Below, piece by piece: positions 11,903-24,845 of a stretch of 64,000 bases of DNA. The notes under the pieces were generated by a model. That model did no database searches. It was not told the DNA's origin and worked only from the letters and a program-made list of their open reading frames with translations. The stretch is from positions 74,683,312-74,747,311 of the forward strand of contig CM057826.1 in the NCBI GenBank assembly GCA_030068075.1, written 5' to 3'. Source of the stretch: Paguma larvata (Eukaryota; Chordata; Mammalia; Carnivora; Viverridae). The translations under genes were made by a program, and so were the position numbers. Within the stretch, counting starts at the first letter, position 1; the number at the start of each line of letters is the position of its first letter.

Positions 11903-13129
11903 TTGCGTTTCTAGAAAACTGGTTGGCAGAGAAGGAACAGGAAACAATCATGAAACACAAAACCTGAAACATTTTAAATCCTAAGTGAAACATATTTGAT
12001 AATGCCCCAAATCAATATCCAGGGTTGCAAAATTCTGCTTTCCTGATACACTGCCATAACATGCCCAGGAAGAAAATACTGAAAAGGCTATCAGTGGTTT
12101 CAGTAATGGCTGAACCGTCTGTGTTGCCAAATAAGGTAAAAATTCAGATCTGTTCACAACACAGAAAGTTGTGTCATTTCAGGAAAAGCTCCTTTTTAAG
12201 GGATATTCTTGCTTTTGAGTTGCTCCTATTGGAAATTCTTAAAAACCCTATCAATAGAAATACTAAAAGTTAAGAATTATAGGGATAGTGCAGTACAACA
12301 CTTATTTCATATTTCCTCACATATCAAACATCCAATTATACAGGCGAGGATTGTGTTATTTCATAAAATGAGTTACACGGTTCGCAGGGTCTGTAAATCA
12401 CCTGTGTGCAGCTGATTGCAAGAGTCCCCCTGACACTGTGCATTCTCACAGGTACTTGTGCTCGTTATACTTCCCTACTCATTTCCACATGCTGTCTCAC
12501 AAAATCTTTAAGGTGGTTAAGGTTGCAGAATGTAGACTTTCAATTTGCCCTCATGCCAGATTCCCGAGATGTCCGTGATCTTCCCCTCCCTGTGTAAAAT
12601 CCCTCCTCAGTGTCTTGCACACTGCCAGAATTTCAAGAAATTGAAAAACCTGTCTTACTTCATTCAATTCTGGAATAAGCTCGATTGCATCGGTCCCAGA
12701 ATAGGTCTGAATTCACAATGATGGAAGCCAGGTAACTCCGCGATCTCTCATTCCGGTCTGGCCTATAGGATTATCTCATCTCCCAGTTAGAACTCCATTT
12801 GTTCATCATCTTCCCCAGATAATGTTAAAACTTATTGACATGACTCTTGTTGTGCTTCTTCCCTCTGTCACCATGGGACTAACTCTTCCTCATCCTCCAG
12901 TGCTCAGCATAAGTACTCCTTCCTACAAGTGTCTTAAATGATTAGATTTTAAGGCAATAGCACCAAGGTGTGATGCTGGTCTCACCTTAGGATCCTCTCT
13001 TCCTTCCCTGCCTTTGTATCCATACCCATTGTCCTTCTGACTGTAACTTTAAAATATATCTAAAACATACTCACCCATTCTTTTATCCCCATCCCCCAAG
13101 CTACCATCATTTTTCACCAGAACTATGTC
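11903..13129. other. Unassigned sequence
   Basis: No gene recognised. The stretch at 12400-13010 is more pyrimidine-rich than its surroundings and could be upstream L2 sequence, but I cannot align it with confidence. Confidence 0.4.
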
Positions 13130-13760
13130 CAATATTCTGTTTTCTCTTTTTGCGGTTCTATAGTCCATTCTCCAGATAGGAGACAATGAGCTTTAAATAT
13201 ATATGAATAACAGAAGAAGATTTTGCTAAATATCACCCCACAATGTCTCCCTACTGAACTTAGAAACAAACAAACAAGCTCCCTGCTGTAATCTAGCATA
13301 CTGTACACAATCTCTCCCCTGCCTCATAATTTCAAATGTCTCACATTTATTTTAATAATGCATTTCTATTTTAATCACCTTATTGCTATTTTCTAAGCAT
13401 CCTAAAGTTGTTTTTCCAATGATTACTTTGTCTAAATATTCCTCCAACTGAAATGTTATTTCTGCAAATCTTTGGTTGTCTTCTTTATGTTAGTGAGGTC
13501 TTAGTTTGAATGTTACCACTCCAAAAAGGTATTGGATTTCACCATCAAACTCAGCCACTCAGTACTCCTCAATCACCTGACCTACCCTATTTACACTATT
13601 TTACAATGGCTAATACTGTAAAAAGTTTTTCACTAAATAATGATGCATAGTGATGCTGTTGACTGTGAACAAGCTTTAGGTCTAATCTTAGCAAATGGAG
13701 TAGTTTTGGCCCATAACAGCTTTCTGTAAATGTTTGTTGAACGGATAAAGGGATGATTTT
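13130..13760 (+). mobile_element. L2 LINE 3' region
   Basis: Plus-strand L2. A 'CTGCAAATCTTTGGTTGTCTTC' segment near 13463 leads into 'GAGGTCTTAGTTTGAATGTTACC' near 13495, and the terminal 'GTAAATGTTTGTTGAACGGAT' lies near 13727. The order matches the L2 3' end (lipase-homology remnant, then terminal repeat). The sequence is diverged and noncoding. A second L2- or MIR-like end, ACTCAACAAATACATTGTGAATGAA, follows near 13852. Confidence 0.6.
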
Positions 13761-14087
13761 ATGAAAGAATGGCATTTATTATAATACCATACATATATAC
13801 ACACATCTATATATGATATACATAGATACAAAATAACTAACCATAATAGGTACTCAACAAATACATTGTGAATGAAAATATCTGATTTAATTCAGCCTAT
13901 TTAGTTTATTGCAAGGATTATAGTATGTCTCTGTCCCTTTTACCTATAGCAGATACTTCAATATGTCTCTTTTGAATGCCCATTAATGATGTGGAATAAA
14001 TGACAAGAGGAGATGCCCTGCTGAGAATTTATCCTGATCAAGAGTATGTTGCTAGTAAAGGCAGGCCTGTGAAAACATAAAAGTTTT

Positions 14088-14298
14088 GGGGCACCTGGTG
14101 GTTCCATTGCTCAAGCATCCAATTCATTTTCAGCTCAGGTCATGATCTCGAGGTTTCATGAGTTCAAGCCACATGTCTGGCTTTGTGTGGAGGGTGCAAA
14201 GCCTGCTTGGGATTCTCTCTTTCTTTCTCTCGCCACCCGTCCCCCACTCATACTACCTCTGTCTCCCTCAAATAAATAAACTTAAAACAAAATGTTTT
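14088..14298 (+). mobile_element. Feliform CAN-SINE
   Basis: tRNA-like head GGGGCACCTGGTGGTTCCAT at 14088, then CAGCTCAGGTCATGATCTCG, a CT-rich body (about 14213-14270) and an AAATAAATAAAC tail. The flanks ATAAAAGTTTT (about 14077-14087) and ATAAAACTTTT (just downstream) look like a diverged TSD. Confidence 0.85.
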
Positions 14299-15579
14299 AA
14301 TATAAAACTTTTTATACAAATATTGAGCTAAAGGATATTGGCCAACGAAAAAGAGAATTTAGAAATATTCTTTTTATTTAAGAATATTATTGAAATGAAC
14401 AAGTCTAAAGAAGGACTCAAATATGCAGCAGAATAGTTACCACTTAAAAGTAACTTAGCAACACAGAAGAGAGAGCCAAAGAAAAAAAATTAGTAAAGAT
14501 GCAATTTGGAGAACTAAATGTTTAGTATAATATGATTTCTATTTTAAAAACTTACAAGGAAATTATAGTAAATGCCAAGGTAAGCATAATTCTAGAAAAT
14601 TATAGAAATATAAAAGAAACCGGTGAAAAAAAACGAAATGTCTGAGGTTCACCTTTTAAATTCCCAAGGGTAACTCCTTCTGGTAAGAGCAGTGAGGTTG
14701 GACAATGGTCAAGAAATAGAGTTTGGAGCATTTTACTCAGCATTTATGAATAGGAGTATTCATACTACTTGTGAAATTTTAAAAACTAAATATTGAGAGG
14801 GATATGTATACTCAGGCCTACAAATCTTGGAAGGGAATGTTTGTAAAATTGGTCAAGAGGAACTGACAATGCAATAACTATTTTTCCTTTTTGTCAGTAC
14901 AGGTTAGACTTCTAGATTATTACCCCTGCTTTTCATCAAAGAAAGCCAAAGTCAATGTGCCATATTAAGACTGGTCACTTATCACAACTGGAAAACTGAA
15001 AACAAACAAACAAACGAACAAACAAACTCCTTAGAAACCATTCTGAAACTCTTTTAGTAGGTCAACCTTTCTAATCTATTTACAGGTTACTTCTAGTTTG
15101 TTTCATGTCAAATGAGACTCTGCCACTCTGAAGATTTAATAATGGATTTAGACCATGGGGAGGTTTGGAGTAGATATTACTGTTGGCCACTATCTTTGCT
15201 CTGCAGGAAGTTTATAATACAGGGTCAGGACACCTCCATCATTTGCTGAGTCATTAGACTGTTCTCATAAATATGTGGTCTATGGGAATAAGCCCTCTGT
15301 TTCTACTCCATTAACAAGCAAGTCAGTCCAGGAGACAAAAATTGGGGCTAGCAGTAGATAAGGATACTCAATTAAAAACTTCTTTTTACAATCCCAGGTT
15401 ACAGTAAGAGGCTCAAATGCTACTCATTTATCCAACTTCACAGTAGGCAACAGCAGATATAAATTTTTCTTAAAGGAAAGTATCCTCAATTTATGTACCC
15501 GGAATTCTCGCAAATTAAGATGAAAAAGCAGTGTAAATCCAAAACAAAATCAGTATTTTTTTATATTATAGAAAAGATT
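14299..15579. other. Unassigned noncoding sequence
   Basis: No gene or dated repeat recognised. An (AAAC)n run with one AACG interruption lies at about 15000-15026. Confidence 0.5.
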
Positions 15580-15917
15580 AAAAATATAGACAAGTTCTGG
15601 AGGGTATTATATTAAGTGAAAAAAGTCAGTCAGAAAAAGACAGATACCATATGTTTCCACGCATAGGTGGATTTTGAGAGACTAAGCAAAAACCAGAGGG
15701 GAGGGGAAGAGGGGAAAGGAAAAAAAGACACAGAGAGGAAGGGAGACAAAACATAAGAGACTCTGAAAGGCTAAGAACAAACCGAGGGCGAAGGGGATGA
15801 GGTAGGGGGGAGAGGCAGTAACGGGCATTAAAGAGGGCACTTGTTGGGATGAACCCTGGGTGTTATATGGAAACCAATTTGAAAATAAATTATTTAAATT
15901 AAAAAAATATAGACAAG
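15580..15917 (+). mobile_element. Young carnivore L1, 5'-truncated 3' end
   Basis: TSD AAAAATATAGACAAG at 15580-15594 and 15903-15917. The insert starts in the last ORF2 codons (GGAGGGTATTATATTAAGTG), runs through the purine-rich 3' UTR, and ends with GAAAATAAATTATTTAAATT and a short poly(A). A minus-strand 82-codon frame here is antisense to the 3' UTR. It is the only one of the four young L1 insertions without an inversion. Confidence 0.93.
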
Positions 15918-16109
15918 CAAAAAGATACATGAAATTTAACTGTTAATCCCAGTATTCAGAAATAATCCCTACCTCCATTGGGAGTTAATCCTTTACTATT
16001 TTTCTATGATGATGTGCATGTACATCTTTTTTATTTCCAAATGTGGAGACATAATATACTTACTAAACTTTAATTCCCTTTTTATGTAATAGTAAGTCAT
16101 TAAGATATA

Positions 16110-18900
16110 TCTTCTACAAAATCATTTTAAACTTAATCTTTTTTATAAATGAGGTAATATTTTAAAACATTATAGAACTCAAAGCTTAAGTGTTTGATGA
16201 ATTTTGGTAATTACCCATGACATGTGAAAATAAGAAAAATATTATTTCCATCACTCCAGAAATTCCCCTCATGACTTTCTCCATTCAATCCCAACTTTAT
16301 CAGAGGCAACCACTTTCTGACTTCTACTACCAGCTCGGAGCTGGACTTCCAATAAATGAAATTATACGATGTTTATTCTTTTGCCCAACATAATGCTTTT
16401 TGAGATTCATGCATGTTTCTAGAGTGTTTTAACTCATTCCTCTTTAATTTTGAAAAATATTTTATTGTATAAGACAATTTGCTCATCCATTTTCCTTTTA
16501 GTAAATATTTCTGTTATTTCCAATTTTGAAATTTCACAAATTGCTTGTACAAATATTCCTATATGAGTCACTTTGTGGACTTAGATTTTTATATCATTTT
16601 TGTCATTATCTAGGAGTAGAACTTCTGGGGCATAGGAGAGATGAACAATTAACTGTCTGCAAAACAAAGTTTTTCAAATGGCTGGTGCCATTTTTATATT
16701 CTCATTAGCCATGTATGAAAATCTTCAGATGCTCCAAAATATTGCCAGTAATTGGCATAGGCAAAGAATGGAATCTGTAGTATGTTAATTATTTTTTACT
16801 TATTCACTCTACTGGATATAAAATTGACTATCATTACAGTTCTAATTTGTATTATCCTCATGACTAAGAATGTTCAATACATTATAACCCATTTTTTGAC
16901 TATTTTTATATTTTCTGAAGTGTTCAATTTTTCTTCATCCACTTTTTAATGATCCAGTTGTCTTTTTATTTTGATTTGAACACCACAGGGATGTAAATCC
17001 CTTGTGAAATATATGTACTACAGAAACATGTCCTAGCCTGGTGCTTGCCTCATTATTTTTTTAATGTTATCTTTAAGGGGAAGAATTTTTAGTTTAGATG
17101 AAATTCAATTTATCTATTCTTTATGATTAGTGCATATTTTGTCCTGTCTACAAGATGTTTACTACAAATTGCAAAAAGGTTCTTCCATGCTATCTTCTGG
17201 AAGTGTGATGGTTCTAGCTTTTATGCTAAGGTCTAAAATTATCTTTAATTTTTGTTGACTTTTTGTACTTATTTTTTGTTGTTTTTATTTTAATGAATAT
17301 GTAGTTGTGACATGATTTGTTAAAAAAATTTCCCAACTGAATTTACTTGGCATTTTGTAAAAAAATCATTTTATAATATTGTATCTGTCAAGATTCTTTA
17401 CTATATTTTATTGATGTATTAATCCATATTAATACCAATTTCACATTGTTCTGATTACCACGGATGCATATCCCAAAGTTAGATTTGGGGTTTCTATAAT
17501 AGAATCCTATAGACTGGGTGGCCAAAACCATCTCATTTATTTCTCCCAGTTTTAAAGCCCCAAAGTTTGAGTTCAAGGTGCCAAGAGAGTCAAGTTCTTG
17601 ATGAAGTGTGTCTTTCTGGTTTACAGACAGCAGCCTTTGAATTGTATCCCCACATGGCATAGAGATCTCATGCCTCTTTCTCTTTTTATAAAGACATTTA
17701 TATCATCATTAGGGCTTGACCTTAATAACCTCCCAAAGGCCTCACCTCCAAGTACCATCACACTGGGGAGTACAGCTTCGCCATATGAATTTGGGGGTAA
17801 GGGAAGACACGAATACTCAGTCTAAGTAGTATTCAAATTTGTTTTGGCTGCAATCATTTGAATGTCCATGCAAATTTCAGAACGAGCTTATCTATTTCTT
17901 CTAAAACCTTTTATTAATCATTAATTTCTTAGACTCTTATTAATTCATATTTTTGACAAATCTATGGGTTAATTTAGTAAGAAGTGACATCAAGAAAAAT
18001 TGAGTCTTTTGATCAATTAAAATTATTTATTTATGTACTTATTTATATCTTTAATTTCTTTCTGCATTGTTTTGTCATTTTCAATATAGATGTCTTGCAC
18101 GATTTTCATTACATATATTATTGTTCAATATATTGATATTCTGAGGCTACCATAGAGGTATTTTTCTAGTTCAATGACCAATACTCCATTGCTAGTACAG
18201 AAAAATATAACTTATTTCTGCATAATGACATCCTATTCTACAACCCTGCTCAAGTTACTTACTAATTCTAGCAGCAGTTTCTGGACACAACAAGGTCATT
18301 TACAGATAAACAGTCTCACTTTATCCTTCGCAGTCATTTGAATTTTATTCTTATCTGTCTGCAGTTAACATCTCCTCCAGTAGTAGATATTGAAAAGAAA
18401 TGATGAAATCAGATATTATCTTTTAATTAATCTTAGGGGAAAAATTTAATCTTTATCATGTAAAGTAAGATGCTATTTGTAGATTTTTGGTAGGTATCCT
18501 TTATCAGATTAAGAAAATTATTGTTTGTTGAGAGCTTTTGTAATGAATGGGTGTTGAATTTTGATAAAGGAGTTTATCATTTCTCAAATAAATAATGGAT
18601 GTAGATAATTTTCTACATCTATTGAGATAACTACAAGATTTGTAGGTTTTATTTTGTTCATATACTATAGCAATTGCTTTTTTAAAGTGTTAAAAAAAAC
18701 ATACATTCCTAGCATAAAAAGCATTCCTTACTTTGTAGGATATATTACTTTTTCATATTCTTTTTGGAATTTAACACATAAATGTTTTTGGTAAGTATTT
18801 TGATGTTCATGTTCAAGAGAGTTGTTTTTCTATACTTTCAAAGTACTCTGTGTAAGACAGGTTTTATTTCTTTGCTAAGTGATCACTAGAATTCCTTGTT
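16110..18900 (-). mobile_element. Old L1 LINE: ORF2 RT region to 3' UTR
   Basis: Minus-strand L1M. The antisense 3' UTR is at about 16110-16450, with 'GGCAACCACTTTCTGACTTC' near 16305 and TAAATGAAATTATACGATG near 16353. Antisense ORF2 continues to about 18900, with typical antisense RT-region phrases such as TTGATAAAGGAGTTTATCAT near 18560. Frames are heavily broken. An MLT1 LTR interrupts it at about 17485-17830. I recognise no ORF2 5' part or ORF1. Confidence 0.75.
17485..17832 (-). mobile_element. Solo LTR, MLT1-type, inside the old L1
   Basis: Reverse complement of a MaLR LTR: CCTATAGACTGGGTGGCC near 17507, 'TCCCAGTTTTAAAGCCCC' near 17546, ACCTCCCAAAGGCCTCACC near 17729, CATATGAATTTGGGGGTAAG near 17782, ending near 17830. 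L1 sequence on either side is colinear, so the LTR entered an existing L1. Confidence 0.8.
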
Positions 18901-18908
18901 AAATTGAC

Positions 18909-18934
18909 GTGTGTGTGTGTGTGTGTGTGTGTGC
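18909..18934. repeat. (GT)n microsatellite
   Basis: About 13 uninterrupted GT units, lying exactly between two head-to-head L1 remnants. Confidence 0.95.
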
Positions 18935-18949
18935 AAGAGACAACAAATA

Positions 18950-21900
18950 CTCTTGCTACAAGGACTCAGGTAAGGATGACTTCTTTTGGAGAAGCAGAAG
19001 AAGACAATTGATTCCTCTGGGGAAGGTATAAGGAAATTACTTGTGTCCTAGACACAGGCAATAATGCTGGCAGTGGGGTAAACACAAAAACTCTATGCCC
19101 TGGTGGAGGGTCGGAAAAGCTCCTGGACATAGGATTGTATACTGATTGTAAGCAGAAGTTTGCAACTGCTACCTCAGGACTAGAGTTAGCAAACTCTCTT
19201 ACCCAAGACATAAAAAGCAAGGCAGATTTCTGGAAAACTTACTCTTGATGTTCAGAAGCACAATGTTTGTCAAATTTTAGGTGGACAAAGACAACAGAGA
19301 TCTGCCCCTGATTTTATTAAGCCTACGGGTAAGAAACTAGCAGAAGTAATCTACCATTGGGGGAGCAAAAAGAGCAGAGAAAAGGACTCTCTGTAGAACA
19401 AGTAAGGCAGAATAACAGAAAGCTTAGGGAGGAGGAAGAACACTGGAAAAAACTCTCTACCTCTTCAGGATCTATATTAAAACCCAAAGTATCCAGAGCT
19501 CTCTCCTAGAGGAATATAAAGAATATGGTATCAAGCAGGCAATAATAGCAAAAAACAAAATCCAAACCCAGTTCAACTCCTAAATAGATTGAATCAATCA
19601 CCTACACTCAGGCCTGAAATAGAAAGAAACAAGACAATTCCTTGAAGAAAGAAGTATTTATTCTATTCTCACATGATAGCTATAATTCAGTCAAAAGTCT
19701 AAGATACATTTTTTTAAAAAATACAAAGGAAAATAACCAATTTTAAGAGATAAAGCAATAAATGGAACCAGATTCAGAAATGGACTCGATATTTTTAGCT
19801 ATCAAATAGGAAATGGAAACCAACTATAATATCTGAAAGATTTGAGCAGCAAAAGTTAACCTATATTAACAGATAGGGAATTTTAGCAGAAAGATACAAT
19901 CTATAAGGAAGGCTCAAATGGGAATGTTAGAAATAAAAAATAAAATATCAGTGATAAATAATTAGTTTGATGGACTCAATAGTCAGTATAAATCCAAACT
20001 CAAGCTTATGCTTGAGGAAAAAGATTAAAAAAGAAAAATAGAAAAAAAGCATCCAGGGTCTGTGAAATTAATGAAATGGTGTAAATTATACATAATTTAA
20101 GTTCTAGAATGACAATGGGGAGGGTGCGAACAAATATTTAAAGAGGTAATAGCTAAAAAATTTCCAAAAATAAAGACAGACAACAAAATATAGATACCAG
20201 TAGCACACAGAAAACAGAGCAGGATAAGTAACAGTAACAAAAGCACATATCATGATCAAAATTTTTTTAAACTAAGAGATAAAAGCTTGTAGGCATACAG
20301 AAAAAAATAATACATAAGTAAGAACAAATGTAATTACAGTAACATCTTCTGAGAAACAATTCATAATTCTAGGGGGAAAAAATAAACCTAGAATTCTATG
20401 CCCAGTGAAATATATTTCAAAAACAAAGCAAAATCACCACCATTTCAGAAAAACAAAGGCTGAGAGTTTATCGCTAGACTTGCTCTATAAGAAAGACTGT
20501 AGGAAGTACTGTGATAGAAATTTGTCATTATATGGAAATTGGGATGGACAAAAGAAACAGAAAGCACAGAAATTGAAAAACATATGTATGTCATTTTTTT
20601 CTTATTTCACATCATTTTATATGATAACTTATTATCTAAGGAAAATATACTAATGACAAATGTTGAGATTTATGAGATTTTTAAAATAGCACAAATGATG
20701 GAAAGGAAGATTTGGGAGCATACTGTTTTAAGTTTCATATACTTTATATGAGTAGTATAACTTGAAAAGAGACTATGAGAAATCAAAGATATATTTTATA
20801 AAACCTAGGCTAATAAATAAGAGAAATGAAGTTAATTGACCAATATTAAAAAATGAAATAAATGGGTGATGGACACTGAAGAAAGCACTTGTTGGGATGA
20901 GCACTGGATGTTGTATGTAAGCGATGAACCATGGGAATCTACCCCCAAAACCAAGACTGCACTGTACACACTGTATGTTAGCCAACTTGACAATAAATTA
21001 TATTTAAAAAAAATTAAAAAATACTCAATCCAAATGAAGGCAAAAAAATAAATACATAAAAAGGAAAAGAAAGAAGAAGACTAAATGGGGCATGGAGAAT
21101 CTATTTAATAAGATAAAAGTATTTAAATCACATCACTTCAATAATTCATTAAATACAAACTATCAGAACACTTCAGTTTAAAAAGTAGATGGTCAAATTC
21201 TTAAAAGAAAAAAGTATGTCATGTGTATAAGACACCTTTAAATACAAAGCCTTTAAATGTAATTATATAGATAGGTGACATATAAGAAATTGGAAAAAAA
21301 AAATACACCATGCAACATTAATCAAAGAAAGCTGGCATAACTATAATACCAGAAAAAATATATAGTGCAGAATAAGAAACTTTGCCAAGAGTACAAGAAA
21401 ACCTCAAATAATTTTAAAGTGGTCAGTTCATCAAGAAAACAGACTAGTAAATATGTATCACCTGCGAACAGCACTTTAAATTACACAAAACAAATATTGT
21501 TAAACTAAAGGGGAAAAAAACCTACAAATATTCCTAGAGACATCTCACTTCTCCTTCAGTAATCAATGTAAGAAAAAGCAGTAAGGATTTAGAAGACATG
21601 AGCTTTCAACCAACTAAACCAATTCGAAATTTATAGTACACTCTGCTCAACAACAGCAGAACCCGCAGCAGAACGTGTCCGTTGTTTTTCAAGTAAACAT
21701 GGTAGGTTGACCAGACAAATCACATTCTGGGATATAAAGCAAACATCGGCAAAAACTGAAATCATACAAAGTCTACTTTCACTATTAAAAAGCATATTAG
21801 TTATAAACTTTGAAAGTATCTGGATTAATTAGATTTTAGCACATTTCATAATGAGGATAGATAGACAAAAAATTAAATACACTGATTCTTAAAGATACAT

Positions 21901-21960
21901 TTAAAATTTTGCCTTTTTTTCTTATACGAAGCAAATAATAAATAGAACCTGTCAGATTCC
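18950..21960 (+). mobile_element. Old L1 LINE: 5' region to start of ORF2, interrupted
   Basis: Plus-strand L1M 5' half. Recognised landmarks are AATGGGAATGTTAGAAATAAA near 19918, AACCTAGAATTCTATGCCCAG near 20384, and CTATAAGAAAGACTGTAGGAAG near 20484. ORF2 endonuclease-region sequence then runs from about 21090 to 21900, with TAATCAAAGAAAGCTGGCATAAC near 21322, CAACAACAGCAGAAC near 21648 and a degraded 'CACATTCTGGGATATAAAGC' near 21720. The part before about 19650 is assigned only by continuity. All frames are broken. A carnivore L1 3' end sits inside it at about 20860-21012. Confidence 0.7.
20860..21022 (+). mobile_element. Carnivore L1 3' end, strongly 5'-truncated
   Basis: About 150 bases of carnivore L1 3' UTR: GCACTTGTTGGGATGAGCAC near 20886, 'TGTATGTAAGCGATGAACCATGGGAATC' region, and ACTGTATGTTAGCCAACTTG near 20969, then a T/A-rich tail. 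A possible TSD is ATTAAAAAAT at about 20844 and 21013, though its low complexity weakens it. This subfamily is older than the four young insertions. Confidence 0.8.
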
Positions 21961-22254
21961 CAATTTCCAGAGATTTTTTTGTGGTAGTGTCTATTCTCTC
22001 CTTTCATGTTCAGTATTGTATTTTTTTATTTCTGTACTTTACTGCTGATTTACTTAAACTCCACCAAATTTCAATAAAAGTTAAAAAAAATAGTCATGTA
22101 ATATCACCTGCTTAATTAAGTATAATTATTTTAATGGTAACAGTAGGAAAAACTAGCTTTTCTGCCACAACATGTATACAAAGTAGAGCATTTGAAACAA
22201 ACTGATAAATGTCATGAGACATTATTTAATGTGTACTCATTAAAAATGACAAAA
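21961..22254. other. Unassigned noncoding sequence
   Basis: AT-rich; nothing recognised. Confidence 0.4.
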
Positions 22255-22452
22255 GGGGCACCTGGGTAGCTTATTCAGTTGAGCATCTGACTCTTGGTTT
22301 CGGCTCAGGTCATGATCTCACGGTTTGTGAGTTCCAGTCTCACATCAGGCTCTGCACTGACAGTGTGGAGGCTGCTTGGGATTCTCTCTCTCTTTCTCTG
22401 CCTGGGTTCATTCTCTCTCTCTCAACATAAATAAATAAACAAAAAAAAAAAA
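22255..22452 (+). mobile_element. Feliform CAN-SINE
   Basis: Head GGGGCACCTGGGTAGCTTAT, then CGGCTCAGGTCATGATCTCA and GGCTCTGCACTGACAG, with a (CT)n body (about 22383-22422) and a long A tail. Flanking AAAAATGAC/AAAAATGAT is a possible short TSD. Confidence 0.9.
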
Positions 22453-23918
22453 TGATGAAGAAAAAATTCAAGCAACTTGTTTGATTCTTCCTTATATAAT
22501 TTCCAAGTATAATTTGAAAGCATTTCAAAAATTTTCCTTAACTCTAACGTTAAAAAATAATACTGAGATCTCACAAGTGTTAACTGTAATCAATCTTATA
22601 TTTAAGCTTAAAGTAGCCATAACTATTTAATTCAGATAGCCCTATTTTCCAAGAAAACAAATAAATATAATCCCCCCTTCCTTAGCTCTAATTCTTCTTT
22701 CTCAGTTCTGTAAAATATATAGGCAAGGGGGGAAAGTACAATTATATAGTTTTCTCCCAAATGAAATTGTTCTTTCATTGGCAGCTGGCTGTTTGGTTCT
22801 GTAGTTTATGAATCCTCTTTGGACATACGTATTCTGGAAGTGGATTCTGCCTTAAGCAATATGATTCATCAGGAGGTAGGAAAACTTCAAAATGATTGTT
22901 CCTTTCATCTCTGCTCATTTTTACTTGGATTTTAGTTCTTTTTCATCAATGATAATTAAAAAGTGATATCAAGTGATTGTTATATGTTGGAAGTTGTATA
23001 TATTATGAAGCCTTCTCTTTGTATGTTTATAATATTTTGGAAATTGATGTTTACATATAAAAGACCCAAATGCACTTTATTTCTTTTGTCTGTTGATAGT
23101 AGGTAGTAATTAACTTTGAATAATCATCACACATACAATGCAGCCTTAAAAATACACCACATAAGCCTTGAATAAAGATTAAACAAATAAAAATAGCTTT
23201 AATATTTTTTTCTTTAATACTGAACAGAATCTAGGCATAGACTACAGAATTTATATATTTAAAATAGTAAGACTTTAAAGATTCCTTGTTTCTAAAAGAT
23301 GTTCCAAAAATTCAACTACCTAGGGTTTAAGAGACCTCTTTCAACTATGTTAATCAAAAAAAGACTTTCTTTGCATTACTTCACATTCTTAGATGAATTA
23401 TGTGACGCTAATTCCAGGGCAGGGCTGGAGGGTGAGAGAAGAGGAGAGTCTGTCACTTTGAAGAAATCTATTTCGAGCTGTTCCATTAATTCTCAGTCAC
23501 CTCCACATAACAGAGCTATTCAGCATCACTCAAAAAGACTTTCTCATCCCATCTTTATTTCTGACTCTGACAATTATTTTCAACCATTAAATATATTTAA
23601 ACACACACACACACACACACACACAAACACTAACAAAGAAAGAAACATAGATTTGGCAGTTAAGAGGAACTTAGTATCTAGTTCAGTTTCCACATATGAT
23701 GCAGAAATCCAAAGTCATAAATGGTCCTAAACTTCTAAGTTAGTGCTTCAGATAAGACAGGAACCCATACCACCTGATTCCCAGTTTCATGTCCATTGTA
23801 TTACATCAAAATGAGGGATCCGGCTCTTAAAACCTACTCATGTCAGGGATTTTACTTATTTGTATCTCATTTCCTTGGAAATCCAAATATGTGCTCCTAA
23901 GACAAATGTTGGGCTACT
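22453..23918. other. Mostly unassigned sequence with a CA repeat
   Basis: No gene recognised. A (CA)n tract lies at about 23600-23626. The 143-codon frame at 23299-23730 runs straight through it (giving a run of HT repeats) and has no domain. The stretch at about 23655-23815 (AGACAGGAACCCATACCACC near 23754) may be an eroded minus-strand MIR. Confidence 0.45.
23600..23626. repeat. (CA)n microsatellite
   Basis: About 12 CA units followed by AAACAC. Confidence 0.95.
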
Positions 23919-24268
23919 GCTATAGTCTGGATTTTTGTGTTCCCCCAACATTTGTGTGCTGAAATCCTAATCCCTAAACTGATGGTATTAGGATGTGGTA
24001 CTTTTGGGAGCTAATTGGATAATGAGGAAAGAGTTCTTGTGATTGGGATGAGAGTCCTTATAAAAGAGGCTACACAGAGGTCCTGAGCCCATTCCACCGA
24101 GAAGTTGGCGGTCCACAACCCAGAGGAGGGCCTTCACCAGAATCTGACCATAACAGCACCCTGATTGACAACTTCCAACCTCCAGAACTTTGAGAAATAA
24201 ATTCCTGTTGTTTATAAGTGACCCAGTGTGTGGCATTTTGTTACACCAGCCCAAAAGGACAAGACGGA
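23919..24268 (+). mobile_element. Solo LTR, MLT1A-like (ERVL-MaLR)
   Basis: Well-preserved order: CTATAGTCTGGATTTTTGTG at 23920, 'GCTGAAATCCTAATCC' near 23958, GATGGTATTAGGATGTGG near 23981, 'CCTTATAAAAGAGGC' near 24056, AACCTCCAGAACTTTGAG near 24177, AAATAAATTCCTGTTGTTTATAAG with the polyadenylation signal near 24196, and GGCATTTTGTTACACCAGCC near 24232. No internal ERV sequence flanks it. Confidence 0.85.
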
Positions 24269-24845
24269 AGCTTTAACAAGAAAGTGTTGAAGAAAAATTG
24301 TAAGAAAGAATATAAGAGAGAAGGTATAATTGAAATTATGAATTATGAAGACATTCTATGCCGGCTAGAACAAAAATCACATTAACAAAGAAGTAGTTTA
24401 CAAGATGGAACCCAAAAGATGCTACCAAGAATTGTGCTTTTAATCGATGCCCAGGCATGGCCAAATGCTGCCTTTCCCTTATTTCCTGAGCAATTTTTAG
24501 GATTTATAAATGTGGGAAGAATAAACAGACTGTGAATTGAAACTTATTTAACAAGCTGCCATTCTGACAGAGTAATAAAGAGGTCTAGGGAATTAATAAA
24601 GTTTATTAATTTAATGTAGTTTATGAAATTAATATAATCCTTTTGACCAAAATACTAAATAATCACATGTTCCTTTGACATTAAGAAACAAAATTGTAAC
24701 ATCAGGTTGGAAAGATTTTTGTGAAATTTCCAATATTGTTATTCTGGATGTTGGTTTCTATAAAGTACACATGGTTTCTTAATCTTACCTAAGTAAGAAG
24801 GCCTGTAAGATTCCCCCTCCCATTTTAATAATATATAGAAACATT
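24269..24845. other. Unassigned noncoding sequence
   Basis: AT-rich; nothing recognised. Confidence 0.4.

Noticed and set aside
16110..21960. The two L1s as one twin-primed element
   Set aside because: The minus segment has its own 3' UTR and the plus segment is a 5' half, which twin priming of one RNA does not produce.
23299..23730. 143-codon plus-strand frame
   Set aside because: Reads through a (CA)n microsatellite and ends in a possible MIR; no recognisable protein.
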